Positions 17,252-26,605 of a stretch of 64,000 bases of DNA are shown here, one piece after another (the stretch's first letter is position 1; the number at the start of each line of letters is the position of its first letter). The notes below the pieces were generated by a model. The model made no database searches. It saw only the letters and a program-made list of their open reading frames with translations, and was not told the DNA's origin. The stretch comes from Methylocystis sp. (GTDB taxonomy: Bacteria > Pseudomonadota > Alphaproteobacteria > Rhizobiales > Beijerinckiaceae), in NCBI GenBank assembly GCA_002929055.1, contig PERY01000009.1, positions 35,696 to 99,695 of the forward strand, read 5' to 3'. The position numbers and the translations under genes were made by a program.

Positions 17252-17977
17252 ATGTCGTCACGGACGCTGCAAGACAATCTCTTCACCGGCAAGATCGGCG
17301 CCGAATATGAATTTCTGCGCCTCATGTGCCCCAACCATGCGCTGCTCGCGAAACGCGTCGGCGAGACGGTCGGCGCTTACCGGCCCGGCGAGGCGCTGAG
17401 GGGTTTCGAGATCGGCTGCGGCACGGGCATTTGCACGCTGGCGCTTCTCGCCGCGCGCGACAATCTCACGCTCACCGCCATCGACGCAGCGCCCGCCATG
17501 CTCGACCAGGCGCGCGAACATATGGCGGATTATGTTTCGGCTGGCCGCGTGACGTTCCAGCAAGCCGATGCGCTCGAAGCGCTGAAGGCTTTGCCGACCG
17601 CCAGCGTCGACATCGTCGCCTCCAATTACGCCGTTCACAATTTCCTCGACGATTACCGCGACCGCGTGCTCGCCGAAGTGCATCGCGCGCTGAAGCCCGG
17701 CGGCCTTTTCGTCAATGGCGACCGCTACGCCATCGACGACCGCGCCGCGCATCTTGCCGACACGCAGGAGACGGTGCGCCGCTGGTTCAAGCTTTTTCGC
17801 GAGATCGATCGGCTCGATCTCCTTGAAGACTGGGTCGTGCATTTCTACAGCGACGAGTCGCCTGACCACCGCATGTATTTCACGCCGTCGATGCAGAAAC
17901 TGGAAGCGCTTGGCTTTGCAGTCTCAGTCGATTTCCGCGAGGGCGTCGATACGCTGGTGAAGGCGATGAAAGCCTGA
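17252..17977 (+). CDS. SAM-dependent class I methyltransferase
   Basis: 241 residues with Rossmann-type motifs: FEIGCGTGICTLALLAA (motif I, SAM binding), AIDAAPAMLDQA (motif II), and ALKPGGLFVNGDRYAIDD after the fourth strand. No membrane segment. The start ATG 17252 follows CGGGAAA. It lies 50 bases after the MOSC gene in the same direction and may share its transcript. The methyl acceptor is unknown. Confidence 0.86.
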   Translation: MSSRTLQDNLFTGKIGAEYEFLRLMCPNHALLAKRVGETVGAYRPGEALRGFEIGCGTGICTLALLAARDNLTLTAIDAAPAMLDQAREHMADYVSAGRVTFQQADALEALKALPTASVDIVASNYAVHNFLDDYRDRVLAEVHRALKPGGLFVNGDRYAIDDRAAHLADTQETVRRWFKLFREIDRLDLLEDWVVHFYSDESPDHRMYFTPSMQKLEALGFAVSVDFREGVDTLVKAMKA

Positions 17978-17979
17978 CG

Positions 17980-18066
17980 TCGTCATTTCCAGCGCAGCGA
18001 AGCAATCCAGAGCCCGCCCCGCCGCTGCTGGATTGCGTCGTCAGCTGCGCCTCCTCGCAATGACGG
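17980..18066. repeat. palindromic intergenic repeat, GAAGCAATCCAG type
   Basis: An imperfect inverted repeat fills most of the gap between the methyltransferase and transporter genes. The left arm has CGTCATTTC, CAGCGCAGCGAAGCAATCCA; the right arm has CTGGATTGCGTCGTC and ends CTCGCAATGACG. The outer CGTCATT/AATGACG and inner GCAATCCAG/CTGGATTGC pairs would fold into a long hairpin. Repeats of this form are widespread between genes in Rhizobiales. Only one copy is seen here. Confidence 0.7.
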
Positions 18067-18090
18067 CGTGATTCGCGTTATAGCGCCCAC

Positions 18091-18993
18091 ATGGACCTTG
18101 CGCTTCTTGCCCTCTTCGCCTCGCTCGTCACGGCCCTCTGCCAGTCCGTCACCGATCTTGGCACAAAAGCCGCGACGCGCGAGGCCGACGATCGCGCCAT
18201 TCTCGCCGCGCAGTGGTGTTGCGGCGCGGGCCTGCTCGTCATCGCCTGCCTCGTCTTCTATCCGGGCCTCCTCACCGCGCCCGTTGGGACGCTGGGCGCG
18301 CTGACGCAGCCGGGCTTTGCGACGCTGCTCGCGTGGTCGGGCGCGCTCAATATCGTCGCCTACTTTTTCTACATCCGCGGCTTCCGCCTCTCCGACGCGT
18401 CGCTCGTCGCGCCGCTCGTGCTGCTGACGCCGGTGCTGATGCTCGTCACATCGCCGATCATGACCGGCGAGCGCGCGCCGCCGATGGGCATGCTCGGCGT
18501 GCTGCTCACCGTGCTCGGCGTCGGACTGCTCGACGCAAATGAAGAGACCGGCAGGCGCTTCAATTTCGCTGTCTTCGTGAAGGACGCAGGCGCGCGCTAC
18601 ATGCTTGCGACGGCGGCGATCTGGAGCATCACCGCCAACATCGACAAGCTCGGCGTGAAGGCCTCGACGCCGCTCATCTGGATCGCCGCTGTGACGATCG
18701 TCATTGCTCTGTGCTCGATCGTCTATTGGCTCGTGGGTCCGCGCAAGCGGGCGGGTTTCGCCTCGCTGCGCTACGCGCTGCTCGCGGGTTCGGCGATGGC
18801 CTTCGGAAACACGGTGCAGATGTGGGCGCTGACGGTGCTGTTCACGCCCTATGTCATCGCCATCAAGCGCCTGTCGGCGCTCTTCACCGTGCTGGCGAGT
18901 TCGCATGTGCTGAAGGAGGAGACCGGCGGGCGGCTGTTAGGGGCGGCGGTGATGCTGGCGGGGGCGGTGATGATTGCGATGGCGCGGGGGTGA
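18091..18993 (+). CDS. EamA/DMT-superfamily inner-membrane transporter
   Basis: 300 residues with about ten hydrophobic helices in two halves, as in drug/metabolite transporters. Helix-rich landmarks are FYIRGFRLSDASLVAPL near the end of the first half (the EamA motif) and MAFGNTVQMWALTVL with VIAIKRLSALFTV in the second half. Start ATG 18091 leads directly into the first helix. It is bracketed by two different palindromic repeats. The substrate is not predictable. Confidence 0.82.
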   Translation: MDLALLALFASLVTALCQSVTDLGTKAATREADDRAILAAQWCCGAGLLVIACLVFYPGLLTAPVGTLGALTQPGFATLLAWSGALNIVAYFFYIRGFRLSDASLVAPLVLLTPVLMLVTSPIMTGERAPPMGMLGVLLTVLGVGLLDANEETGRRFNFAVFVKDAGARYMLATAAIWSITANIDKLGVKASTPLIWIAAVTIVIALCSIVYWLVGPRKRAGFASLRYALLAGSAMAFGNTVQMWALTVLFTPYVIAIKRLSALFTVLASSHVLKEETGGRLLGAAVMLAGAVMIAMARG

Positions 18994-19004
18994 ATTGGCC
19001 CGAC

Positions 19005-19113
19005 CCGTCATGGCCGGGCTTGTCCCGGCCATCCACGCCGTGACGTTGCGCGTGCCTTGGACGATTGCCGCAACCCTATCACGTGGATGCCCGGCTCAGG
19101 GCCGGGCATGACG
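19005..19113. repeat. palindromic intergenic repeat, CATGGCCGGGCTTGTCCCGG type
   Basis: Inverted repeat between the EamA gene and lepA. The left arm CCCGTCATGGCCGGG, CTTGTCCCGGCCATCCACG is mirrored by the right arm CGTGGATGCCCGG, CTCAGGGCCGGGCATGACGG, giving a long interrupted stem, with internal GGCCGGG/CCCGGCC hairpins in each arm. The form is familiar from many alphaproteobacterial genomes. It could act as a bidirectional terminator for the convergent genes. Confidence 0.7.
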
Positions 19114-19139
19114 GCGGAACGGCGCGGGGCAAACGCGCC

Positions 19140-20945
19140 TCAATCCTCCATCTTCAGCGCCGCGATGAACGCCTCCTGCGGGATCTCCACCCGCCCGAAC
19201 TGGCGCATCTTCTTCTTGCCTTCCTTCTGCTTCTCCAGAAGCTTGCGCTTGCGGGTCGCGTCGCCGCCGTAGCATTTGGCGGTCACGTCCTTGCGGAAGG
19301 CGCGCACGGTTTCGCGGGCGATGATCTTGCCGCCCAGCGCCGCCTGGATCGGCACCTGGAACATATGCGGCGGGATGAGCTCCTTCAGCTTCTCGACCAT
19401 CTGCCGGCCGCGCCCCTCGGCGCGGGTGCGATGCACGAGCATGGAGAGCGCGTCCACCGGCTCGGCGTTGACGAGAATGCTCATCTTCACGAGATCGCCG
19501 GCGCGATAGTCGGTCAGCGTGTAATCGAAGCTGGCATAGCCCTTCGAGATCGACTTCAGGCGGTCGTAGAAATCGAACACGACTTCATTGAGCGGGAGAT
19601 CGTAGACGGCCATCGCGCGCTTGCCGACGTAGTTGAGATCGACCTGCACGCCGCGCCGGTCCTGGCAGAGCTTGAGCACAGAACCCAGATAATCGTCGGG
19701 CGTGAGGATCGTGGCTCTGATCCACGGCTCCTCGATCTCGTCGATCTTCACGACATCCGGCATATCGGCCGGATTGTGCAGCTCGATCTCGTCGCCATTG
19801 GTCATTTTGATCTTGTAGACGACCGAGGGCGCCGTTGCGATGAGGTCGAGATTGAACTCGCGCTGCAGCCGCTCCTGAATAATTTCGAGATGCAGCAGGC
19901 CCAGAAAGCCGCAGCGGAAGCCGAAGCCGAGCGCGGCTGACGTCTCCATCTCGTAGGAGAAGCTCGCGTCGTTGAGGCGCAGCTTGCCGATCGCCGCGCG
20001 CAGGTCTTCAAAGTCCGCGGCGTCGACCGGGAAGAGGCCGCAGAAGACGACGGGCTGCGCCGGCTTGAAGCCCGGCAGCGCCGCCTCGGTGGGCTTTCTT
20101 TCGTCGGTGATGGTGTCGCCGACGCGCGTGTCGGCCACCTGCTTGATCTGCGCGGTGATGAAACCCACCTCGCCGGGGCCGAGCTGCGTCACGTCCTGCA
20201 TCTTGGGCCGGAAGACGCCGATCTTGTCGACATCGTAATGGGCGCCCGCGCCCATCATCTGAATCTTCTGGCCCTTCTTCAGCGTGCCGTCGAAAATGCG
20301 CACCAGCACGACGACGCCGAGATAGGCGTCGTACCAGCTATCGACCAGCAGCGCCTTCAGCGGCGCCTTTTCATCGCCGGACGGCGGCGGCAGGCGGGTG
20401 ACGATCGCCTCCAGCACGTCGGGGATGCCGATGCCGGTCTTGGCCGAAATCAGCACCGCCTCGGAAGCGTCGATGCCGATGACCTCCTCGATCTGCTCCT
20501 TGATCCGCTCCGGCTCGGCGGCCGGCAGGTCGATCTTGTTGAGGACCGGCACGATGTCGTGGCCGGCGTCGATCGCCTGATAGACATTGGCGAGCGTCTG
20601 CGCCTCGACGCCCTGGCTGGCGTCCACCACCAGCAGCGAGCCCTCGCAGGCCTTCAGCGACCGGGAGACCTCGTAAGCGAAGTCGACGTGGCCGGGCGTA
20701 TCCATCAGGTTGAGGATGTAGTCCTTGCCGTCCGCGGCGCGGTAATTCAGGCGCACGGTCTGCGCCTTGATGGTGATGCCGCGCTCGCGCTCGATATCCA
20801 TCGAGTCCAGCACCTGCTCGACCATGTCGCGCGCGGCGAGCGTGCCGGTCTGCTGGATCAGCCGGTCGGCGAGCGTGGACTTGCCGTGGTCGATGTGGGC
20901 GACGATCGAGAAGTTGCGGATGTTATCGAATTTATGGGTGGTCAT
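19140..20945 (-). CDS. lepA: elongation factor 4 (ribosome back-translocase LepA)
   Basis: Translational GTPase that re-mobilises stalled ribosomes. The G motifs are clear: AHIDHGKST (residues 16-24), [21 protein letters not shown] and NKIDLP. Domains II-V follow, and the C-terminal LepA-specific domain includes [20 protein letters not shown] and the end [11 protein letters not shown]. The start ATG at 20945 gives 601 residues, the usual length; there is no strong ribosome binding site. In many bacteria lepA precedes lepB; here it does not. Confidence 0.97.
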   Translation of the reverse strand: MTTHKFDNIRNFSIVAHIDHGKSTLADRLIQQTGTLAARDMVEQVLDSMDIERERGITIKAQTVRLNYRAADGKDYILNLMDTPGHVDFAYEVSRSLKACEGSLLVVDASQGVEAQTLANVYQAIDAGHDIVPVLNKIDLPAAEPERIKEQIEEVIGIDASEAVLISAKTGIGIPDVLEAIVTRLPPPSGDEKAPLKALLVDSWYDAYLGVVVLVRIFDGTLKKGQKIQMMGAGAHYDVDKIGVFRPKMQDVTQLGPGEVGFITAQIKQVADTRVGDTITDERKPTEAALPGFKPAQPVVFCGLFPVDAADFEDLRAAIGKLRLNDASFSYEMETSAALGFGFRCGFLGLLHLEIIQERLQREFNLDLIATAPSVVYKIKMTNGDEIELHNPADMPDVVKIDEIEEPWIRATILTPDDYLGSVLKLCQDRRGVQVDLNYVGKRAMAVYDLPLNEVVFDFYDRLKSISKGYASFDYTLTDYRAGDLVKMSILVNAEPVDALSMLVHRTRAEGRGRQMVEKLKELIPPHMFQVPIQAALGGKIIARETVRAFRKDVTAKCYGGDATRKRKLLEKQKEGKKKMRQFGRVEIPQEAFIAALKMED

Positions 20946-21050
20946 GGCGCCGGGGATAGCAGCGCGCGGCCCCAAAAGAAAGGGCGCGGTTAACCAACCG
21001 CGCCCGGAAGCCGGGGGCCGCCCGGAGCGGCGGCCGGGTCTCGAGTCCCC

Positions 21051-21710
21051 TCACTTCTTGGCCAGCATCTCCTCGACCTTGGCCATGCCCTGTTTGGAGA
21101 GCTCGATCACCCTGGGGGTCAGCCAGAGGACAAGATCCTCGAAGAGCCGCACCGCCTTGCAGCCGACCGTGGTTGCAGTCGCGAGCGTCTTGTCGAAATA
21201 GGGGAGAACCGGGCTGTCGGCGGGGATTTTGCCGCGCGCCCAGGCGACGCCGGCCTTGGTCTTCTCGGAAGCCAGCTTGAGGATCGCCTCGACCGGGTCG
21301 CTCGAAGGCGCCGCGGCGACGGCGCTGCGCAGGCGGGCGATCTCGGCTGCGGCCTCGTCAGCGCGGCGGCCGGCGTCCTCGGCCCGGCGCGTGGCGTCCT
21401 GGAACAGGGCCGACAGGCTCGCCTTCTCCTGCGCCAACCGATCGCGCTCGGACGTGATGTCGGCGACGATCTTGTCATGATCCGCCACGACGTCGCCGAT
21501 GATCTTGTCCCGCTCGGAGAGGACGGAGGCGAGCTGCTCCTTGAGCTCGTCGCGCTCCTTGGCGTAGGCGTTGGCCTTCGAGACGATTTCGGTCTTCTCG
21601 AAGATCTGGCGGTCGCGCTCGGCCTTGGCGGCCTTCAACTGCTCCTGCAGCGCTTGGAGGTCGGCGGGGGAAACGGCGTCTTCGGGCTGCGAAACGGGTT
21701 CGTCTGACAT
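21051..21710 (-). CDS. coiled-coil protein of unknown function
   Basis: 219 residues. Residues about 15-125 form a long predicted coiled coil with heptad-like charged repeats (LQALQEQLKAAKAERDRQIF, AKERDELKEQLASVLSERDK). The C-terminal 80 residues are different, with KTKAGVAWARGKIPADSP and FEDLVLWLTPRVIELSKQG, possibly a membrane-associated amphipathic region. CAGGAG precedes ATG 21710. It lies about 100 bases downstream (upstream on the chromosome strand) of lepA and could be cotranscribed with it. Function unknown. Confidence 0.75.
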   Translation of the reverse strand: MSDEPVSQPEDAVSPADLQALQEQLKAAKAERDRQIFEKTEIVSKANAYAKERDELKEQLASVLSERDKIIGDVVADHDKIVADITSERDRLAQEKASLSALFQDATRRAEDAGRRADEAAAEIARLRSAVAAAPSSDPVEAILKLASEKTKAGVAWARGKIPADSPVLPYFDKTLATATTVGCKAVRLFEDLVLWLTPRVIELSKQGMAKVEEMLAKK

Positions 21711-21865
21711 CACGGTCTCCTGAAAGCAGGCGAAAAGGCGGGAGCGTGCAACGGGCGTTGCTCGGGACGGGATTCGCGGGCGGCCTCGGAGCGCGAACGA
21801 GCCAAATCCATCATTAAAGTTAATTTTTCGATAAGGCAAAAACTGTCCGCTTTTGGGACGCGGCC

Positions 21866-22147
21866 TCAGCGGCGGTCCCGCTCCGGGCCGTTGAGCCGTT
21901 GCAGCGCGGCGGCGCAATCTCGCGGCGCGGCGAGGCAGCGCTCACGCGCGGCCGAGACAAGCGCATCCGCCCCCGCCTGGACCAGACCGCGTGCGGCGGC
22001 GTCCATCTGAGCCTTTTGCGGCGCGTGACCGGCGGAGACGGCGCGGCTGCGCTGCGCCAGCGCGCGCGGAGCCTCGTCGGCCCCGCGCCATTGCAGCGCG
22101 ACGAGGACCAGCGCGATGCACGCCAGGCATTTGACCAGAAAGAACAC
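21866..22147 (-). CDS. small membrane-anchored protein, DUF5330-like
   Basis: 93 residues starting at GTG 22147. One N-terminal hydrophobic helix (MFFLVKCLACIALVLVALQW) is followed by a soluble Ala/Arg-rich part containing paired cysteines in RERCLAAPRDCAAALQRL. This pattern of MFFL-helix plus CxxxPxxC recalls the uncharacterised DUF5330 family of Rhizobiales; that match is from memory and not certain. The ribosome binding site is weak. Confidence 0.5.
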   Translation of the reverse strand: MFFLVKCLACIALVLVALQWRGADEAPRALAQRSRAVSAGHAPQKAQMDAAARGLVQAGADALVSAARERCLAAPRDCAAALQRLNGPERDRR

Positions 22148-22367
22148 GCCGCGCCCCTCGCCGCCGCGCGGGCTGCGCGGGGTTCACCCATGTTTCGCGT
22201 CTTGCGGTTGAGGGGCGGTAAACGCCGGCGCGAAAGATCGCCTGCGGAGAGGCAACCAATCGGCAACCATCGCTATCCCGGCAGCGCCTAAATGAAACAT
22301 CCCGCTGCGCGTTTAGCAGTCACTTAAGATAGCTCTGCGACGCTTCTTTCGATCAGGAGCGTGTGAT

Positions 22368-24227
22368 TTGCGTAATATTGCCACCCTCGACCGGCCGACC
22401 GCATGGATCGACAGTCTCGTCCATGAATCCATGTCGAGCCGCCCGCTCGAAGCGGCCCGCCACCGGTATTTCATTCTGCCGCGGCTCGTTGTTTCGGCTT
22501 GCGTGCTGCTCGGCGCGCCGGTTTGGCTATTCCTCTACGGCGCGCCGACCGCCTATGAGGCCCTGCTCTTCCTTCTCGCGCAGATCCCTCTGATGTCGGT
22601 CGCCGTTCTGGCGCGCACCGGCAATCTTCGCGTCGCGCAGAGCATTTCGATTTTCGGCTGGCTGGCGCTGGCGCTCGCGGTCGACGGACTCACCGAGGGC
22701 TATGAGACAATCTCGATCACGCTGCTTGCGATCGCTCTCGTCGAGGCCGCGTTGACGCCGCAGATCGTGATGATTTTCGTCATCGTCGCAGCGACCATCG
22801 ACGTCCTGGCGTTGACGGCCGGGGTCGACATACGCCCCGAGATCGCCGCTCTGCAACGTTCCGCGAGCCTCGCGATCCTTGCGGCGCCCATGCTCCTCTA
22901 CATCGCATTCGTCGCAATCTGCGCCATTCGGGCCGAGAATGCGCGCATGCAGTCCGACACGGCGAATGCGCGCGACCTGCGGCTGCTCACCGAAGCGATC
23001 GGCGACATCGTACTGCACCTCGACCGCACCGGCGCCGTCTCGATGATCGTGGGCGACACCCACAAGGCCTATGGCATGGATCAGCGCGACCTCATCGGCC
23101 GCGGCTTCTTCCAGCGCGTGCACATCGCCGACAGGCCCGCCTTCCTTAAGCTTGTTTCGGACGCGTTCGATCATCGCACGTCTCTGACGACTCTGCTGCG
23201 CGTGCAGGTCAGTCTCGAACCGTCGGCGTCAGGCGCTTATTCCGAACCTGTCTTCAATTATTTCGACGCTCGCATGGCGCTCGCCGAGCCCTTTATCGAT
23301 GATCTGGACGAAGAGACGGTCGCCGTTGCGATTCCGGTGGTCTGCATCCTTCGCGACGTCACCGCCGAGAGGCGTGCGGAAGAGGCCGCCGCCGCCGCGC
23401 GCGCCGAGAGCGAGCATGCGACCGCGAGCAAAACCCGCTTCCTCGCCAATATCAGTCACGAGCTGCGCACCCCGCTCAACGCCATCATCGGCTTCTCGGA
23501 AATGTTGGCGAATCCCACGCTCGCGCCGACCGATCCGGCGAAGCAGCGGGAATATGCCGAGATCATCTCCAGCTCCGGCAACCATCTGCTCGAGGTCGTG
23601 AACACGATCCTCGACATGTCCAAGATCGAATCAGGGTCGATGCAGATCTTCCCCGAGCCTTTCCCCCTCCCCTTGCTCATCGATCAGTGTTGCGACATGG
23701 TGCAGATCAAGGCCGACCAGGGCGCCGTGAATCTGATGCGCGACTATCGCCGAGACATCGACGAACTCGTCGCCGACAAGCGCGCCTGCAAGCAGATCCT
23801 GCTCAACTTGCTGTCCAATGCGGTGAAGTTCACACCCGCCGGCGGCAAGGTCAGGGTGCGGCTGCAACCGGAAGGCAATCTGCTGGCCATCACCGTCAGC
23901 GACACGGGCATCGGCATCGCCGCTGGCGATCTTGCCCGGCTGGGCAACCCGTTTTTCCAGGCGAGTTCCGCTCACGATCGCGCCTATGAGGGCACCGGCC
24001 TCGGCCTCTCCGTGGTGCGCGGCCTCGTGGGGCTGCATGGCGGCGCCATGACCGTCGAGAGCGCTCCCAGGAAGGGCACCTCCGTGACCGTGCGCATTCC
24101 GATCGACTGCCGCGAGACCGAGAATGTCGCCGCGGCATCGGCGAAGATCGAGACCATTCCGCGTCATGGACTGGCCCTTGGCGCAGACGTCGGCCACGAA
24201 AGAGAAACGGTGAAGAAAATTGCGTGA
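22368..24227 (+). CDS. membrane PAS-domain sensor histidine kinase, DivJ-like
   Basis: 619 residues. Six or so hydrophobic helices occupy residues 35-190, a PAS-like segment follows (LLTEAIGDIVLHLDRTGAVS to RDVTAERRAEE), then HisKA with phospho-acceptor His364 in FLANISHELRTPLNAIIGFS, and HATPase_c with NLLSNAVKFTPAG (N box), DTGIGIAAGD (G1) and GTGLGLSVV (G2). The polytopic N-terminus plus PAS and the HELRTPLNAIIGFSEM core are those of DivJ/PleC-type cell-cycle kinases, which act on DivK. The DivJ assignment is inference from architecture. Start is TTG 22368. The 3' end overlaps the next gene by 8 bases. Confidence 0.85.
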   Translation: MRNIATLDRPTAWIDSLVHESMSSRPLEAARHRYFILPRLVVSACVLLGAPVWLFLYGAPTAYEALLFLLAQIPLMSVAVLARTGNLRVAQSISIFGWLALALAVDGLTEGYETISITLLAIALVEAALTPQIVMIFVIVAATIDVLALTAGVDIRPEIAALQRSASLAILAAPMLLYIAFVAICAIRAENARMQSDTANARDLRLLTEAIGDIVLHLDRTGAVSMIVGDTHKAYGMDQRDLIGRGFFQRVHIADRPAFLKLVSDAFDHRTSLTTLLRVQVSLEPSASGAYSEPVFNYFDARMALAEPFIDDLDEETVAVAIPVVCILRDVTAERRAEEAAAAARAESEHATASKTRFLANISHELRTPLNAIIGFSEMLANPTLAPTDPAKQREYAEIISSSGNHLLEVVNTILDMSKIESGSMQIFPEPFPLPLLIDQCCDMVQIKADQGAVNLMRDYRRDIDELVADKRACKQILLNLLSNAVKFTPAGGKVRVRLQPEGNLLAITVSDTGIGIAAGDLARLGNPFFQASSAHDRAYEGTGLGLSVVRGLVGLHGGAMTVESAPRKGTSVTVRIPIDCRETENVAAASAKIETIPRHGLALGADVGHERETVKKIA

Positions 24228-25011
24228 CGCCTCGCTCAGCGCCCCGAAATTACAGGGATTCCCCGACGAACGCGCCGCCCCGCGCCGCCGCACGGCCGCC
24301 CCGCCGCCCGCGCCCTCCCGCGCCCCGAAGAAGAAAAAATCCGTTCTCGCCCGGGTCTTCGGCGCGCAGCGCATGGGCTTTCTGCTCCTCCTCGCAATTG
24401 GCGGCCTCGCCTTCGTCGGCGTGCCCATGAACGCGCTTTTCTTCCAGGACGGCCGCCACCCGGCGCCTCTCTTCACGACCCACACGCCCGCCGCCGTGAA
24501 AGACGACGTCGCGGCGAACGCGCCGGCCACAGCCGAGCGCCCAGCCAAAATGGAGGCCGCCAGCGCAGAACCCGACACGGTCAAATCCGCGCCCGTGAAA
24601 CCGGAGTCGGCCGGAGCCCCTTCGCCCAAGGCGATCGCGAAAAAGGATTCGGCCGCGCTCAAGGATCTGCTGAAACCAGAGCCCGCGCCCGCCAGACTGC
24701 AGGACAAGCCGCAGAAAAAGAAGCCCGAGACGGCGAACCGCGACGCCATCGGCGCCCTGCTCGGCGGCGGCGCGGCCGCGCGTACAGCGGCTGCTCATGC
24801 CGCGGCGCCTCCGGCGGCGGGGCCGGACAAGAACATCCTCGCCGCCCAGCGCAACCTGCTGCGGCTCGGCTATGTGGTGAAGCCCGACGGCGCGATGAGC
24901 GCCGGCACGCGCCAGGCGATAGAGAAATTCGAGCGCGACAACGGCCTGCCGCCGAAAGGCGAACTGAGCGCCAAAGTGCTCAAGGCGCTTTCCGCGCGCG
25001 CAGCCCAGTGA
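24220..25011 (+). CDS. membrane-anchored peptidoglycan-binding-domain protein
   Basis: 263 residues with three zones: a basic, Pro/Arg-rich cytoplasmic tail (residues 1-45), one hydrophobic helix (MGFLLLLAIGGLAFVGVPMN), a long low-complexity Ala/Pro/Lys linker, and a C-terminal PG_binding_1 domain (ILAAQRNLLRLGYVVKPDG, ..SAGTRQAIEKFERDNGLPP). It should bind peptidoglycan from the inner membrane. TTG 24220 overlaps the end of the histidine kinase gene, so the two are cotranscribed. The context links it to cell-cycle or envelope control (inference). Confidence 0.82.
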   Translation: MRDASLSAPKLQGFPDERAAPRRRTAAPPPAPSRAPKKKKSVLARVFGAQRMGFLLLLAIGGLAFVGVPMNALFFQDGRHPAPLFTTHTPAAVKDDVAANAPATAERPAKMEAASAEPDTVKSAPVKPESAGAPSPKAIAKKDSAALKDLLKPEPAPARLQDKPQKKKPETANRDAIGALLGGGAAARTAAAHAAAPPAAGPDKNILAAQRNLLRLGYVVKPDGAMSAGTRQAIEKFERDNGLPPKGELSAKVLKALSARAAQ

Positions 25012-25055
25012 AGACAAGCTTAGACCAAAGACTCATTTCGCCCTAGATTGGCTTC

Positions 25056-25397
25056 ATGCGTCTGAGATCGGATATTTTCGCGGCCGCCCTGATACGTCGG
25101 GCCGAAACACAGGGAGCCGTCGCCATGCTGCGGCGGCGCGGCGCGGCGGAGGCCGGCGCCCTCTTCATCAAGCTCGATCGGCTGGACGGCCGCGCCGCCG
25201 TCTACGGCCCCGCGCCCCAGGCCGAAGAGATGCCGGAGGGGGTGGACCGGCTTTTCTCGAAAGTGCACGCGGGTGAATGGCTCGAACCGCAGGAGGCCGA
25301 ATCCCGCCTCAAGCGCGAGATCATGTTCGATCCCGATTTGTGGATCGTCGAAATCGAAGACCGCGACGGCCGGATATTCGTCGATCTCGCAGCTTAG
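25056..25397 (+). CDS. DUF1491 family protein
   Basis: 113 residues beginning MRLRSDIFAAALIRRAE and containing LRRRGAAEAGALFIKLDRLDG and the conserved EAESRLKREIMFDPDLWIVE followed by IEDRDGRIFVDL. This matches DUF1491, a small alphaproteobacterial family of unknown function that is often near peptidoglycan-binding protein genes. It is 44 bases after the peptidoglycan-binding gene, probably in the same operon. Its stop overlaps that of the convergent DUF2336 gene by 4 bases. Confidence 0.85.
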   Translation: MRLRSDIFAAALIRRAETQGAVAMLRRRGAAEAGALFIKLDRLDGRAAVYGPAPQAEEMPEGVDRLFSKVHAGEWLEPQEAESRLKREIMFDPDLWIVEIEDRDGRIFVDLAA

Positions 25398-26461
25398 GCG
25401 GTTCTTTCGGATTTGCTCTCCGGCGCCGCAACCATGGGCGCATGGCGCCAGCCCGGCGCGGAGACGTTGTCCCTCGAGCCATGCCGGGACGGATGCGCCC
25501 GCTCGGATTTTCCAGCGCCGGTGACGGCCACGACGACGCGCATCGCCGCGCGTTGCGGGGTCGAGCGCACAAGCGCCGCAAGGGCGCGCACGCGGTCTGC
25601 GTCATAGGCGATCGCCGCGTCGGCGCACAGGAAGAGGCGCGTCGCCGCTTCGGGCGAGAAGCCGAGCGCGACCAGCGCCAGCGCCAGCGCCTCGCCATGC
25701 GTATCCGTCAGCAGGGTCTCGGCCCGTTCCTTCCGGCAATCCAAAGCGGCCGCCAGGAGAGCGGCCAAGGCGCCGCGATCCCTTCGCACGGCTGCGCTTT
25801 CCAGTCTCTGCGCGAAATCAGCGCTGACGGCGCGCTGATCCAGATCGTCGCCCGCGACCGCCTTGCGGCAGGCGTCGAGGATGATTCCCATGCGTTCGAG
25901 GCGCGTCGCGGCGAGGAACAGCGGCTCTGGATCGACGTCGAGATCGTCGCGGTCGAGCAGCATGCGGGCGAGAATGACGTCGTCGCGGCCGGCGAGCGAC
26001 AGGGCGCGGCGCGCGGCGAGGTCGAGATGCGCGGCGCGGTTCCCCGCCAAAGCCCGAACGATCTCGCGTTCGCTACGGCAGAGAAGCGCCTCGACAATCT
26101 CCCGGTCGAGATCGGCGCGCGTTGCAATCGCGCGGGCGAGCGACGCGGCCCCATTGCGGGCGGTCTCCAGAAGATCGGAGCGCGAGGGCGCGGGCGTGAA
26201 GCCGTAAGCGAGCTCCGCGCAAGCCCCGCCCTTTTCCAGAAGGCGCTGGAAGATCGAGAGCGGCGTCTCTGGATGAAAGCAAAGGGCGCGCGTCGCGGTC
26301 GCGACCTTGTCCGCGTCCACGATGTCGATCAGGCCGAGCGCAAGTTGCTCGAACTGCCTGATGTCGGCGACCGGATGCGACGGCCTCGAGACAAATTGCT
26401 CGACGATGGCCCGCAACAGCGAAGCATCGACGATTCGGCGGCTGTTCTTGTCTGGAAGCAT
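25394..26461 (-). CDS. DUF2336 family protein
   Basis: 355 residues, almost entirely alpha-helical and Ala/Leu/Arg-rich, with repeated two-helix units resembling HEAT-like repeats (ALAGNRAAHLDLAARRALSL, LFLAATRLERMGIILDACRK). This is the pattern of DUF2336 proteins of alphaproteobacteria, whose role is unknown. The tail beyond about residue 320 is Ser/Arg/His-rich and probably disordered. GTG 26476 is an alternative start five codons upstream; neither start has a good ribosome binding site. Confidence 0.78.
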   Translation of the reverse strand: MLPDKNSRRIVDASLLRAIVEQFVSRPSHPVADIRQFEQLALGLIDIVDADKVATATRALCFHPETPLSIFQRLLEKGGACAELAYGFTPAPSRSDLLETARNGAASLARAIATRADLDREIVEALLCRSEREIVRALAGNRAAHLDLAARRALSLAGRDDVILARMLLDRDDLDVDPEPLFLAATRLERMGIILDACRKAVAGDDLDQRAVSADFAQRLESAAVRRDRGALAALLAAALDCRKERAETLLTDTHGEALALALVALGFSPEAATRLFLCADAAIAYDADRVRALAALVRSTPQRAAMRVVVAVTGAGKSERAHPSRHGSRDNVSAPGWRHAPMVAAPESKSERTA

Positions 26462-26605
26462 GCTTGGGACACTCACGCAAACTCATACGCGACTTTCGAT
26501 TTCAAAGTAGCATGCGGACGTTGACGGAACATTAACCCTCCCGGACCCCTAATCGCGGTAACGGTCGATTCACCAATTGGCCGCAGCCGATGCGGAGAAT
26601 TTGAA

